Shown one piece after another: positions 34,831 to 47,689 of a DNA stretch of 64,000 bases (within the stretch, counting starts at the first letter, position 1; each line of letters starts with the position of its first letter). Origin of the DNA: Eremophila alpestris peregrina (lineage: Eukaryota > Chordata > Aves > Passeriformes > Alaudidae); the NCBI GenBank assembly GCA_009792885.1, contig WMCF01000014.1:11055924-11119923 (forward strand). The letters are read 5' to 3'. The position numbers and the translations under genes were made by a program. The notes beneath the pieces are model-generated. The model searched no databases and was not told the DNA's origin. It was given only the letters and a program-made list of their open reading frames with translations.

Positions 34831-35839
34831 CAGGCCTTGTGCTTTTATGTTGAGGTGGTAAATTTGAGAGAGCTGTTGCAGCATAAATTCCTACAGGTGA
34901 AAACCACAGGTAGCTAAGGTCAGTCTGACTCAAGTCCAAAGCTGCCACTGCCCTGAGGAGCTCATGGTGTGAGTGCAAGGCAAGGCAGATACAGTCAGAT
35001 GGTGGAGCCAACACAGATCACTGCATGGTATCAGACAGTGGGATTTGCTGCTGATCTCAACCACAGTCTAATAATTACCATATTTTGCATAAACACTGTG
35101 ATAAAGAAGAGTTTTAAAGACTAGAAGAGGGCTAATGATGTGACAGTGTAGACACTTTTTTGTTGGAGAGGGAAATCCTGGAATAAGTGCTGATTTTACA
35201 ATTTTCCATGTTTTTATGCTGAACATAAGACATTAGTATGAGAATGGTCAGCCTGAACTTTTAAGAAGACAGGACAAATTCAATGCAACTGGAAAATGGA
35301 AAACAGCAGAGGAAAAGGTATGGGATCAAGTAATGGATAAGGATCCCTGGCTCTCTAGGAACATGCTGGGTTAATAAGAATGAGAAGGACACTAAAAGGA
35401 TGTTCTGTGATGCAAGTGAATGGGAATGAGAACTTTAGCAGCATGGCATTACAAGGAGATACCATGAAAAGACAAAGTACATGACTTGGCCACAAGCAAG
35501 AAACCAGAATATGAAGAGTGACGTTTGCAGAACAGAATGCACAGACAGCAGCAGAGAAGACTGAGCAGAGGCTAATGTGGCAATAATTAGAGCAAAGCAA
35601 ATGAGACTATTAAAAGAATTAAGGAACTCTTCTTTTTTAAACTCGGTTGACTTTGAAATGGTAGATAAAGAGGTATAGAGGCAAGGTGACTGCAGTTGTG
35701 AGTGTGGCAGACTGAGACAAGAGATAGTGACATGTGAATTGCCCTCAGTCATGTGATTTATAGATGGCTTATTGGTCAAGGAAGCTCAAGATGAAGCAGT
35801 GACCAAAGCTTTAGCCAAAACGAGGTATTTAGAAACTCT
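34831..35839. other. Intergenic, nothing recognised
   Basis: No supported feature. The minus frames at 35355-35600 and 35435-35779 overlap in different frames and have no domain. Confidence 0.5.
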
Positions 35840-36640
35840 GGGAAAGGTTTCTGTTAAATGCAAGGCAGGAGAGCATCCAAGACACAATTAGAAGAAAATA
35901 GTTCTAGGTTGGCTGGGTATAGGTGAGTGTATTTCGAGGAGCAGGGAAGAGTGAAGGTCCATTCTAAGGTGGGGTTACTGTACATCTTTCTGCAGGGAGA
36001 GGAAAGAGCCAGGAAACTGTGAGAAGAGGATAGATGAGATGGATGGAAGGGCCAGAAGGGAGATGAAACACTCCTGTGTTTTGGAAGACAAGAGGTTACA
36101 GAGGAGGAGGCAGAAGGGAAGGTCAGATGGTTGAAAAGCTGCTCTGTTTTTACCTCCAAGGAGGTTGGACTGAGATGGTGAATGGCAGGATGAAGGGAGG
36201 GTTTGAGAGGTGGGTCAAGGAGTGAGGTGAAGGAGTTACTGGCTTAGTGCACCATCCAGTCGAGTAGGGGAGTGACCTTAGATGGGAAGACCACTGACTT
36301 TGAGAGAGGGGAGGGGGTATGGAAGGATTTGGGAGAGGGATGTGCCACAGCCACCTAAAAGGGAGTTTGGAGGGAGGTGGCAATGCAAGAGTATGAGCAG
36401 TAGCCAGGAGTAGTAAGTGGCTGTGGGATGGGGGTATGAGATGTGGACTTAAAATAAATGGGGGAAAGAAGGCACAAATAGATACTTGTGACTTTCCAGT
36501 GGTGGGAGGGAAGGGAGACCACGTCTAGGGATGGAGGGTTTGTGGGAACTGCTTGTGCATCAGGATGAGAGGAGACTGTTGAAATGAGGACTGGCATATG
36601 GACAAGGCTGGGAGAAAAGCAGTCACAAATTTGAAGCTGA
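35840..36640 (+). repeat. Purine-skewed segment (~0.8 kb)
   Basis: The plus strand is strongly A/G-rich: hand counts give about 82% purine at 36001-36060 and about 73% at 36301-36420. The minus strand is correspondingly C/T-rich, producing three adjacent S/P/H-rich open frames (35854-36159, 36150-36383, 36355-36654) that are compositional and not genes. No exact tandem unit was found. Confidence 0.7.
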
Positions 36641-37429
36641 TGTCTTGTGGCCATGGATCTTTCCTCTTCCCTGCTTGTGTGGAAATGCTAACCCTGTGTG
36701 ATTCAATTACTTCAGATTTCCTTGATTTGGAGGCAGTTTCCTCTTCCTCAGCAACAGTGTGCACAGTCATCCCTCTAATTGCAGCAGGAGCACTGTCATT
36801 CTTGGCAGACACAGAGCTTGCAAGCTTTCAAAACATGATGGTGCTCTGGGATCAAAGCTTGCAAGGGTCCTTTTTAATTAGTATCACTTTATATTTTGTG
36901 GGTCTGTCTCCACATCTCTAACTTTAGCCTGTTGTAAATAATGGAATTGGAAATCTGAATTAGGTGTAAACATGATTATGTGAAACAAAAGGTTTGAGAG
37001 GTGTGAACTGCTTTATATGCCTCCAGGAGAGGTGAAGCCTGACACTTAAAAGAATGATTTAAAAGCCAGCATTGTATGGTTCACAGCTGATTTTAGCTGA
37101 AAGTTCAGGTTGGGAGCTTCACGCTGCCATCCCAGAAGATGAAGCCCCATATTTCATGCCTCCAGCTCCAGTGTCACAACCCACATTTTCTTCCCAACCA
37201 CTCCTGTATATACAATCTATCTTGATGCTTGTGGTGCACTGAAAATGGCCCTGGTTGTGGCTGTCTCCTGAACTGGGGTCAGATCTGGACCCAGGGCAGG
37301 GGACAGGGCAAGGCAGTGTCACCCGCTGCCAAGCCATGGGCAGTGGCTTGTTTGTTTTCAATGGGAATTTCATTTGCCTTCTTTGCTCCTTTTTCCTCCT
37401 TGTGTTTAGACATTGTTTTTCAAATGTGC
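36641..37429. other. Intergenic with a short hairpin
   Basis: A 12-bp perfect inverted repeat (36817-36828 and 36854-36865, 25-bp loop) containing CTTGCAAG and AAGCTT lies here. Otherwise unique DNA without a recognisable gene. Confidence 0.5.
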
Positions 37430-37660
37430 CTCTGTTGAAGCTATATTTAGGGCTTGTTTTCTAATTTGGCACTGTTTAGGCTCTCTCACACAGATCTTCT
37501 TGGGCTTTTTTTTTATTTTTATTTTAAGCGTGTGATACCTTTAAACGTGTAAATATCCGGCCTAATTGGAATGCCTAAACAGTCACTTCCCAAACTGCCA
37601 AGATGTTAAAATCTGTTGATGTGTGCAGTCCCGAAGTTACCATGGCAACCACATCCATTG
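37430..37660. promoter_or_regulatory. Candidate conserved noncoding element with X-box
   Basis: A complex block running from 'tgaagctatatttagggc' near 37436 through 'aaacgtgtaaatatccggcc' near 37543 to a full RFX-type X-box at 37636. No repeat similarity. The X-box makes this the best-supported regulatory block, though conservation is not seen. Confidence 0.45.
37636..37649. promoter_or_regulatory. RFX X-box motif (GTTACCATGGCAAC)
   Basis: A 14-bp motif matching the RFX consensus GTTRCC-ATGG-YAAC on both half sites, with only the A/G position breaking perfect symmetry. RFX proteins bind this to activate ciliary and neuronal genes. A full two-half-site match is uncommon by chance. The sequence shows the site; occupancy is inferred. 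Confidence 0.75.
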
Positions 37661-39459
37661 CCAGAGAGACACGCTAGATCCCCTTCAGCTTGTGGAGGGC
37701 ATCCCTCAGCCCCAAACTTTAGGCAGCATGTTTATTTCCAGCTCGTGAGCAGCTTGCTGGGCTATGGCTGCATCCTGATGGTGAATGGGAAAGGGAAGGG
37801 ACCCCTGGCCCCTCCCAGGTGGTGAAGGCCATTCATATGCCCAAGTCTTGCTGCACAGGAGGCTCAGTCTAAGCAGCCCAAGGGTGGCATCACTGTCCAT
37901 CACCCTAGCTGAGGCAGGACACAAGCATGACTCGTGGGATAATGAGATATGTCTGACTTTTAGTGGCAAATGGATGAGAACCACCTCGAGTAACTGAGAA
38001 AATGTGTTAGTAGTGGTGCTAGGGTGCTGGCTTAGTCTCACTGTGCAATGGAGAGAGTCTCAAATCACAGCCCAGTCACCACCACTGCTGCTGGGGCAGC
38101 TGCCAAGGAGCACAGAGTACACTCACCATGGCGGCCCACCTCCAGTATGAAAGGGTGATCCTCTGAAAAACCTGACTACATTGTGGGAAAGACACAGAGA
38201 GAAACACTCTATGCCTCTTTATGAAAAATAACAATCACCTTTTTATCCTTCAGTTTGTTCTCTGAGGCAACTCCTTCTGGAGCAACTTCCTCAAGCTGGT
38301 TTTGTCCTTCGCCCCACAAACTACAGTTATATACTGTCATCAAGGTGAGCGTGTTCAGTGTGCATTTTTTCCTTTTGTGGTAAAGGAACCATTATGTGAG
38401 TAAGATGAAGTTTGCAGTTCCTTTTTCACATCCCTTTGTCCTTCTTTAGTCTAAGGGTTTCTACCCCAGAAGGGTCCACAAAACTATTACAAGAAGACTT
38501 TTAAAGAGAGGCTTGCTGCTTCTGTGAACTTGCCTGGGCTTTCCATTAGAAGTGAACTGCTTTTATGATTTCAGTGTCTAATATCAGACAAAATACTTAA
38601 GAACCTTGTGCTTTTAATAGCTTTGGCATTCCTACTGTCTCTGACAATTGCAATCTGTGTAACCATTAGGTTTATTTTTACATCTATAAATATTTATGTA
38701 TATGTATGTGTACATATACGTGCATACATCCCTTTTTTTTCACAGCTGGACAGATATATTATCAATCATCCCAGCAACAGACACTCTCTGCTCCTGTTTA
38801 ATAACCTCTCAAGATCAATTTACTCACATCAGCATTTTCAGAAACCGTGTCAAAAAGTCTCCTTGCAAACTCATGCATTTGCTTAAAATTAATAAATATA
38901 TGTTTAGAAAATAAAAAGCAGGCTGGGTTTGAAATTCAAGTTTCATTTCTGGTATTCAAAAAAAAAGCAACTGCACTTTGATCTGTTCAGATTTGCATGA
39001 ATCAAGTTTAACTCTGCAAGAATGAGTATTAGAAATTCAAAGATTACTGATATTCTTGTGAAAAAGAATGATTCCAGACACAAGTGTTAGAAGCCATTTG
39101 TTTTTGTTCATTGTGGCAGCTTCTGACAATGTTGTGGTACCAGTGAGCCAGGGTCCAGCTGAACAGGAGAACTGCCACCCCTTCAGCATCTCAGCACCTT
39201 GGGCACTGCTTTCTTCATGTTCTCTGTACCAGTGCATTTCTGTCAGTCTAGTTTATGCCATGTTGCCTGCCCAAACCTGAACAATGTTCTGCAATAGTTA
39301 ATTTGGTGAGGATTATGTCAAGTTCATAACTGATGAGCTGTTTTTACTGTGGCCACATCAATATAGACTGGTAGTGTAAGGAGGAACACTGTCCCTTGCA
39401 GCCTGGCAGCCCTGCTCTGCCTTTTGACTCCTGCACCAAGGGAGAAACCTGTCCTGGGT
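37661..39459. other. Intergenic DNA, nothing recognised
   Basis: Includes an A/T and TG/TA-rich stretch at 38690-38730 and an octamer ATTTGCAT near 38990. Short frames at 37706-38041 and 38608-38914 have no recognised product. Confidence 0.5.
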
Positions 39460-39720
39460 TTCACAGAACTTTCTTGGTTGCTGTGAAAGCCTTATCTAAA
39501 GTTAACAAGATAAAACAGCTTTTTTCTTCATGGGGTTGTGGGTTGGCCACTTAATTTTTGCCAGCCAGCTCTCTCTTGTGGCAGTTGTCTGGGTGATTTA
39601 TCACAGGGATGTTTTCTCAGGTCCTGTAGCCTTACTAAGCATTAAGCAATATTTAAGCAAATATTTTTTTCAAAATTAATTAAAGATGCTGTATCAGCTG
39701 GGAAACACAGTACAATCTTT
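39460..39720. promoter_or_regulatory. Candidate conserved noncoding element
   Basis: A complex block with 'cacttaatttttgcc' near 39549, 'tgatttatcacaggg' near 39594, and stacked 'aagcaatatttaagcaaata' near 39644 and 'caaaattaattaaag' near 39671. No repeat similarity. Texture-based inference. Confidence 0.35.
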
Positions 39721-41229
39721 TCCAAAGAGGATCCCAAAAATCCCACCTGCCCCCTGGGATAATGCTTCCAGAGTTACAGGGAAGCCTCAGGGCAGGACAT
39801 GGGATGCTTTATTCCCCCCTAGTCCCAAACACCTGTTCTTACTTTATTCAGGGTCAGACCTGTGGTTCCCAGCTGCTGCAAATCAGAATAGTTTGGAAGA
39901 CTTTCAGTTAATGAAGGAAAAAAAAAATCAGCTGTAATCCAATTACAGAAGAAAGAGATGAAAAGGGCAGGGAATTTTCCTGCCCCCTACACTAGGAATG
40001 ATAATTTTAACTATACTTCTAATCCTAAATATTTTAGTAAATGAGCTGCATGAGCTCACCATGCCGCTGATTCTTCCCCATTCCAGTCAGTATATTGCCT
40101 GCACAGCCATACAAAGCATCCCCTCTAAAATGGACATCTCTGTTTTAAAAGGAGCTGTTCTTTGTCCTCTCTTTTTCGACATGATCACCCTGACACAGGC
40201 AGCCTGAGAAGAGGAAACTTTACTGCCAACTGTCTCACTTTTATGAAAAGAAAGAGACATTGGCTTCTCCATTTCTGGTGTCTTTTCCTTGAGCTTCATA
40301 AGCAAGAAAGATTGCACGGCTTTCTGAGCCCAAACAAGACTACAGACAGTTTTATTTGTCCACCAATAACCACCCATTTGTCATGAATTAAGGCAGGGAA
40401 GGATGAGCAAGTTTATTTTCTATTCTAGCCCTGGTACTTCCCTGAAGATTTTCACTCTGGGGGGAGAAGGAGCACATTTTTCTTTGAATACAAGTTTCAA
40501 ACACAAAAAGGAGAAGAGAGTGCCCTTCAAAACTCTGGGGACATATGTCAGAGATGCTTTGAAGTTATGATACATCCTTTTCAATCCCATGGGGGTGCCC
40601 CAACCCTGGGGTCCTACAGTCCCAGGTTAGTTCAAACCTGGTGCAGCTCTTTTGAGCAGAGCTTTGCTTGTGCCTCTCTTCTGCAAAAAGGTGCAACTCT
40701 GCCCCAGGCAGGTGTGTGGGCAACACCAGGCAACAATGACCTATGTGACCTGAGGCTCAGCCTGCCTGTTTCTTTTTGGGTTTCTTCTCCCACCGGTTTG
40801 GACTCTGAGTTTCTCAAGGCAGAGGCTCCTCTCCCAAGCCTGTACTCTCCACAGAGGTGGCTCAGTACAGCAAGGAAAAATTATTGCCGTGGAGAAAGAG
40901 CAACTGCAAGCCCAGAAAACTACTTATTTTTCTTTTGAAAAAAACCCCCACAACATCAAAGGATTTTAATAGTGTTTAAGTAATGCTTTTTTAAATGTGA
41001 AGATACTTGTTTTCTCAGTCATTTGTAACAAAACCTATTACATGTACGACAGTGCAATCCATCATAAACACAATGAAACATGTAAGGTAGGAGGAGGAAC
41101 ATATGACACATTTTTAATAGACATTTCTTCCCTTCCCCCTCCAAACTGAAGGTATTTGTTATGACTTTTACTTAAAATGGTGAAACAGGAGAGGGAGGGG
41201 AGTATGTTTTGAATTCACTGGAGAAGAAG
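39721..41229. other. Intergenic DNA, nothing recognised
   Basis: Several chance frames (40087-40377 minus, 40567-40938 plus) without domains. No transposon seen. Confidence 0.5.
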
Positions 41230-41560
41230 GAAGATTTGTTTTATTTTATTTTAGTAGCTCCAGGCTGCCTTTGAGTAACTAGGTATTACAGTCCTGGTGC
41301 ATCTCTAATTAATAAGATCAACTGCCCCTGAATTTTCTTTTACAAACTAATTTAGATACGTCAAGGCTGCAATTATTTTGAGAAAGATCCGACTCCTTGC
41401 TTATTCATCTTTCCTCCTACTCCATGAGAAAATAAAACCATCAGCTTAAGTGCCCTTTGAAGTCTGTTTTAGGTACTTGATTGAAAATTAAACACTGCCT
41501 TGCTGCTGTTGAAAGTGGTCAAAGTTCCTGTTCTTTTTTCTTTTTCCCTCACCACCACCC
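41230..41560. promoter_or_regulatory. Candidate conserved noncoding element
   Basis: 'catctctaattaataagatc' near 41301, 'actaatttagatacgtcaag' near 41347 and 'gaaaattaaacactgcc' near 41483 occur in complex, repeat-free DNA. Texture-based inference only. Confidence 0.35.
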
Positions 41561-42559
41561 TGCAATTTGCAAAGGATAATGAACCCTGGGATCTGGCTTA
41601 GTTCCAGATACAACTGTGGCCACCTGGGCCCCTACCCCCATCTGTGAGGGATGTCACGGGTGAGATGGCAGCACCACTGGGGTCAGTGGCAAAGCACCTG
41701 GCTCTGCTGTGCCTGGCATGGGAAGGGTCTGACCCTGCGAGGTGCCAAGAGTCCTCTGGCTCCAGCTGATTTCTCAGCCCCATGCAATCAAGCTCTCCCT
41801 TGGTCCCAGAGAGCCCTTGGATTTGTGGGGAATGGCTCTGAGAACTCATAAAGATCAAACCATTTATTGGGGGGTTTACTTTTAGTTGGCAGTGTTTGTG
41901 GAGCCCGGGCACTGGGCTTGTGTTATAAAAGTTATTGCATGTCAGGTGCCTCCCAAAATCCTGCTCCAATAATCCCTTCTTGCTGGAAGCCTCCAGAAAG
42001 AAAGAAATGAGGCAGGAGAGAGAAGGAGGGAGAATTTGGGCTCCCACTTGTTAAATGCCATCAGTCAAGCTTTCATCTCTTGGCTGAGGCTGTGCATCTG
42101 GAACAGTCCCCTCGGGATGCTGAAACAACGGGCCCAGCCTGGGCTACGCATTTCGTCCTTGAAGGAATGGTGCAACAAAGCAGAGCAACAGTTCCCTGAC
42201 CAACACAAGAACTGGATCCACCAGCAGCAAGAAAAGCTAACCATGCCTGGCTTTTACAAGATCTAGTTTTTGTTACAGAAGAAGTTGAGCCCCTTTAAAT
42301 GAAGAAAAGTGGCCTGGTTGTGGTTTTGTTTTGGTAACTCAAGCTGGGTTTCCCATACAGGCAGCATGACTTCACAGTGTCCTGCCTGCCACGGAGGAGA
42401 AATATTTTCCCCCTTCCTCCCTCCCCCTCATCTTCCCTACCAAATTCAAGCAGGATCAGCAAAAAGCCTGGCAGGAGGGACACTAGCAGGCAGGCAGTTC
42501 TCTGACACCCCATTGAGCATCCTCCACCCTAACCCCTGCATGGTGTGGTTTATGACTTA
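41561..42559. other. Intergenic, slightly G+C-elevated
   Basis: A minus frame at 41598-42047 stays open for 149 codons but has no recognisable domain and overlaps open frames on the other strand. A C/T-rich patch lies at 42410-42435. Confidence 0.5.
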
Positions 42560-42740
42560 GACTTTATTATCTGCTGACAAACGAGGACTTTTCTGGAAAG
42601 CAAGCTTTTTTTTTTTTTTCCCAGAAGCTGACAGAGCCTGACCGGAGCATAGCAAGTTCTCAGCAGAGCTTTAGCCGTGCCAATTCATTTATTCAGAGGT
42701 CTCAGGCTAGTGTTACATCCTAGGTGATCATAAATGCTGT
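42560..42740. promoter_or_regulatory. Candidate conserved noncoding element
   Basis: Short complex block around a T-run (42606-42620), with 'acaaacgaggac' near 42578, 'gcctgaccggagc' near 42636 and 'ttagccgtgccaattcattt' near 42671. Retained CpGs in AT-rich context. Weak inference. Confidence 0.3.
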
Positions 42741-45559
42741 CTGGCTGGAGTGGTGAGAGGGGAATTTCTAGTCCTGTCTAGACCAGGATTTGCCATGGAG
42801 AGAAAGTCACAAAGGGGACACTGTGAAAGTGCTCTACATGGCAGTGCCATCGTGGGGGCATTCTGGACACATCTAAAGTGTAAACCTGGCATCTGGCCCT
42901 CATTAGGGTTGCTGAAAATTACTGGAGAGATGCCTTTCAGTGGTCTCTGGGAAGCTCATAACCTGAATGCATGTGGGCTGCTGGTAGCCAGACACTAAAA
43001 CACATTCGATTTTGGGTTTTTTTTTTTCTTTAGACCTGAAAGTTTCAAGGCTGCATTAAGGTGAAGAGCAATGACTTAGCTGTGAGAAAAACATGTTTGT
43101 TCCCTTCAATCCCAGATTGATGTTTTACCTGTGTCCAACTCCACATAAGAAAGTGGGAGGAAAAATATAAGAAATTAATAATATGTACATGTATATTTGC
43201 ATAGCCATGTAGACAATGTGCTACCTGTGTAAAATCCATGCCCATTTGAAACTGAGTTAAATGTCAGATGTGCTGTAAGATGTGTTACAGATGCAGAGGG
43301 CACAGTGAGCAGTCTGCTAAACCCTGATCATAGCAACCACTCACTATGTGGAGAAACTTAACATTGAAAGCATGCTGACAGTGCCTGAGAGACCAAACAG
43401 TAAAGCCCTTGTAGAATGCTGTTGCACATTTATTTGTCAAGTGTTTCTGTCATCATTGTCATCATCATCATCATTAACTTTTGCTTGAAATTTTGTCCCT
43501 TCGTGCTCTATATTTTGAGCAAAAGGCATGAGAGCATCAACTGAGTTTTTTTTGATCACGTTTTATAGCTGAAACTGGGTTTTAAATACAGAAGGGGTCA
43601 GACAAGGAAAATGTTAGTATGGAATGTGTGAAGACCACCGTCAGGCAGCTCTACCCTCCCACTGCACCCTTTCACATTCTAACTCCAGCCTGGCCCCTTG
43701 CAAAGTGCTGCAATATCATGTTTCCTCAAAGTCGACATTTTGCCAAATGAAACACAAGCCTCTTTAGATCCATTTTCACCAGTATTTGTTTCCAATTATA
43801 ACAACATAGCTACTCTATTGAACATACTCCCTATCATTTTTCTCAGTGAAGCTAACATTTTTAAGTCTGAATGTGAGTAGAAAATGATGACTTATTTATG
43901 AACAGTTTTCAGTGGGAAAAATACGGCAACTCCCTGGTATTTTGAAATGTTATCTCCCCCCTCCCCTTCCTTTCTGATGACGATTTTAGGAACTTAAATC
44001 CTAACAATGTGGCATCTTCCTCTCTGTGTATGTGGTGCTTTGCCTGTCAGATGGTTACAGAGCAGGATCTCTCACAAGGACAGGCTGCTGACACAGACCT
44101 GCCCCGTGCTAAATGAAAGTGGTCTTGCAGTGTATATTGCAGAGCATTGCATTCAGTCATTTGAATCTTTCAGTAAATATTTTCCATTTTTACAGAAACT
44201 TCTCTGTTTTGACCCAAAACATTCTGGGTTTTGTTAAGCCAAGTATTGTAAGCCTATGCTTGTTTCTCCTACAAGCAAGAAGTGTGTTCCAAGCCTTGTG
44301 CAAAGGATCCTCATGAACATAACTTTATTTTTACTGAAGAACACCCCAGAGCACAGTTACTCCCCTGCTTGGAGAAGCAAGCTCTCCATACTTCTTCTGT
44401 GTCTAAAAATAATCCAGAATTTAATATATGTTGCTGCATTCCTGTAATCCGTGTCTTAGGCTGTTATGTATATTATCTTTGTACATCAGACCGCACAAGT
44501 TATTTTTAAGTCCAGATTTTCCTCTCTTTATTCCATTCCAAAAACAATAAACAAAGCTCAGAAGAAAAAGGAATAATAACATATAACCTCCCTGTAAACA
44601 CATGGGTATCACTCCAACAGAATTCCTCTGCTGCCTAGCAGCCACCCCAGATCTCATCTCCTCTCGCAGGTTACAGTGCTCCATTAGATTGGGAGTTGTA
44701 TTCCAGCAGGAACCACTGGGTATTTATAGTGCTGTTCTGCACTACCTTGTACAAGGCTTTCTTTGGCTGAAAGCTCATCTAAACCCACCAAGACACTTTG
44801 CACCCATGGAGCCCAGCAAAGGTCACAGCCATGCTGCACAGGATGTCCATACGATGGATGTGATGTTCCTGCTGCCAGCCCTCACCTCTCAGAGCTGGTA
44901 CTGGATGCCCCAGGTGGAGAGTTGTGGGACCTTTCACCTTGAGAAACAAACAAAAATATTCTATCCCTCACAATTCTAGGAAAGAAATAGGGACACCCCA
45001 CAGACTCATTGCCGCGGAGGAGCCAAGCACCCAGTAAGAACCCAGCAAGCCACACCACCTTCCTGTGTCATCCAGGAAAGGTGCATTTTTGAAGCTGTAT
45101 TTAGCAGATGTTGGCTACAGCACTGCAGCAAGATGCACGCTGTACAAAAATAGCTGCGATCATATTTCCTTCTGTTGGCCTCATAGGTTGGGGGATGTGG
45201 GAAGATTTCTCTCTCTGCGGGGTCACAGCAGGGCAATGTTTGTTGTCTTCTGCCTACTGTCATGTGCCCCATAAAGCCCAAAAGAGGCCTTCTCTCTATT
45301 GAAAGAAGCATTTGGCATATTTGGAGCACATGCTGACACCAGTTGCTTTTCAAAGGCTCTGTAAATTCCAGCTCACTCTTCTATCCAATTTTCCATTCAG
45401 AGACACAGCAAGGGGCATTTGGCAGACCATGAAATAAAACTGCACGTGCTGTAATCCTTTTCAGGGTGAGGCTCAAGCTCTCACTCCCTCTCCTCCCTCC
45501 CTCTCCTTTTCATTCCCAGTCTCTTTCTATACAAGTGTGACCAACTACAGGAGCACCTT
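42741..45559. other. Intergenic DNA with ATC microsatellite
   Basis: No gene recognised. An (ATC)n run with one interruption lies at 43450-43475 and a T-run at 43017-43030. The frames at 44421-44684, 44602-44979 and 45006-45353 match no family. Confidence 0.5.
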
Positions 45560-45780
45560 GCTTGGATTAGACAAGGTCATGGAAAACGTTTGGAAAATCT
45601 AGGGCTTGTTATGAGCTCAACGAGCAGCGATACTGACCTTACTAGTTTTAATAGCACAGGGGTTTCATTCCACCCTATGAGCTGTCTTTTGTTTTCTCCC
45701 CCTCCTTCTGCTGCTAGCCAAGGTTAACTCTTTGCAGGCTTGGGAAAGGCTACTGTGTCAGCCATAACAGAGTAATACAC
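45560..45780. promoter_or_regulatory. Candidate conserved noncoding element
   Basis: A complex block with 'gagctcaacgagcagcgata' near 45613, 'actagttttaatagcac' near 45641 and 'gccaaggttaactctttgc' near 45717. Repeat-free; inference from texture. Confidence 0.3.
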
Positions 45781-47689
45781 AGTGTCTGCATCCCTTGTAC
45801 TGTACTTCTGGACAGGCAAAACAGGCAATTCTCTGACGTGTGACTGAGCCCAGAGGGGTTTGCAGTAGATATGCCAACACCTTCAGTGTATTCCTAGATT
45901 AATTCGATATTCCCTTCTTGGCACTGAAGGAGCCCACTGCCCCACTCAGACTGTGAACCATGAGAGCAAAAGGAATGTTCCTTGGCTTCAATGTCTGTCA
46001 GGTCTTATTCTGCAAGGGGACCTTTAGAGTGAACCACTGCAAAAGTGGTGCAGAACATGGCAGTGGAAGTGATCCTTAGGAAAATCAAAGGGATGGGGGG
46101 AGAGACTTCATGCCAATAACTCGTGAGCTTTAGGGACCAAACCTACTTAGTTACTTTAAATTGGCTTGGTTCCATTGACTTGGTTTCTCACTTACTTATG
46201 CATAGCTTGGTGTGTTTCCAGATCCTTTAATTTTAGGCCTCTGAGAGAGAAAAAAAAAAGGTCTATCTGATTTCCCAGTGTCTATTTTCCTGAGCAAGAT
46301 TGTTGTTCCAAGGGTCTCATCGGTCAGTACTTCAGGCTGTCAGTTTGCTCCCTCTTTATCTCCTCTCCCCTCCCACCAGCCTCCAGGCACTTGCTCCCCC
46401 TCCACTTCTCAGTTAAAACACAGGAAAAATGTGTGCTGGAGGCACCAGCCAAGCAGTGGGAGAAGGGAAGGAGAGGAAGGGGTGGGAGAGGGGGACAGGC
46501 TTCCCTGTGTGGTGCCAGTGAGGTGTTGTGTTGCGTCATCCCGATGGAGCCATCTCCTGTGACATTAATGATTTGTCACTGGAGAATCATTTGTGTTTGT
46601 TGAGCCTACCCATCAATGAAGTCTCTGTTGTGACATCCTGTGTTGCCATAGTGGTGGAGAAAGTCCTTTTCCCTTAGAGGTAACATCAGGAGATGAGAGG
46701 TAGCCACAGGCTCTCCAACAGGTAGAAATCATCTGTGGGAGAAGCAGCTGCCAAGGAATGCATGTAACATGACCATGGTAGCAGGAGGTGAAGGCACAGA
46801 TCAAAATAAAATGGAGAAATGCCTGTGAGGTAAGAGAAGACTCAGAAGGGAAGGATGAATTACTCAAATTAATACCAACCTTTGTATTCAAAGGAGCACT
46901 TTTATTTTGAGTGAGTACTTTTCCAGTATATGACTCTGGCATGACTTCCTAGCCTTATTTCCTTAAACTGAATTTTAAAAAATCCATTCTCAATTTGCTT
47001 TCAGCAGCTTGGGGAGAATTCATATCTGGGTGCAAATCTCATGGCTCAGTCTAGTCCTTTCTGCCTCTCCACTTATTTAGTTTCCAGTTTAGAGCTTTCA
47101 GATGTAGGCAAGAGATAAGGCAAAGTTGTTTTGTTAACTTAGGCCTGTTTCAGTTGCCTTCTGGTAGAATAGTCTTCAAATACATATTTGTACATACTCG
47201 TATGGCAGTACTGCTTTGGTTTAGAAACTTACAGAAATAAGTTATCAAACATGAATACATTAATGGATATAAGCTGCATTTTTCCACATACCTCTAGACC
47301 AGTCTCTTTCTACTGAGCATAGACACAGTTTTAAGTTGTCACGGGTTTTAACCTGGTGACATCAGAGAAGCAGAAAACCAATAGTGATGGGCCCCAAGGT
47401 GTGTTTACTTAGTGTACTTGGAGCTGCTGTAAATCCATGCCTACTACTGCCTCTTGTAATTCAGAGGAGCTGTGTGGAAAAGAAAAGCAAAAAAAGCTGA
47501 TCTCAGCAAATTTGATACAAATTTGGGCAAAGGATCAAAGAATCTGTCTTTATGGAAGCCAGTTCATCAATCCTTATCTTTCATGCAGCATACTGTATTC
47601 TCCCTGCTCCCCCTTTTTTTTCTTCTTCTTTTTCTTTTTTAGTAATGTTTGTTAAAAACGTGAAATGAAAAAAAATGCTTTCTCACTAG
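45781..47689. other. Intergenic DNA
   Basis: No gene recognised. A near-perfect 23-bp inverted repeat lies at 47338-47360 (GTCAC at one end, GTGAC at the other) and a T/C-rich tract at 47610-47640. Short frames at 46278-46942 have no product. Confidence 0.5.

Noticed and set aside
35854..36654. Three consecutive minus-strand frames as a serine/proline-rich protein
   Set aside because: They are in different frames and arise from the C/T-rich strand.
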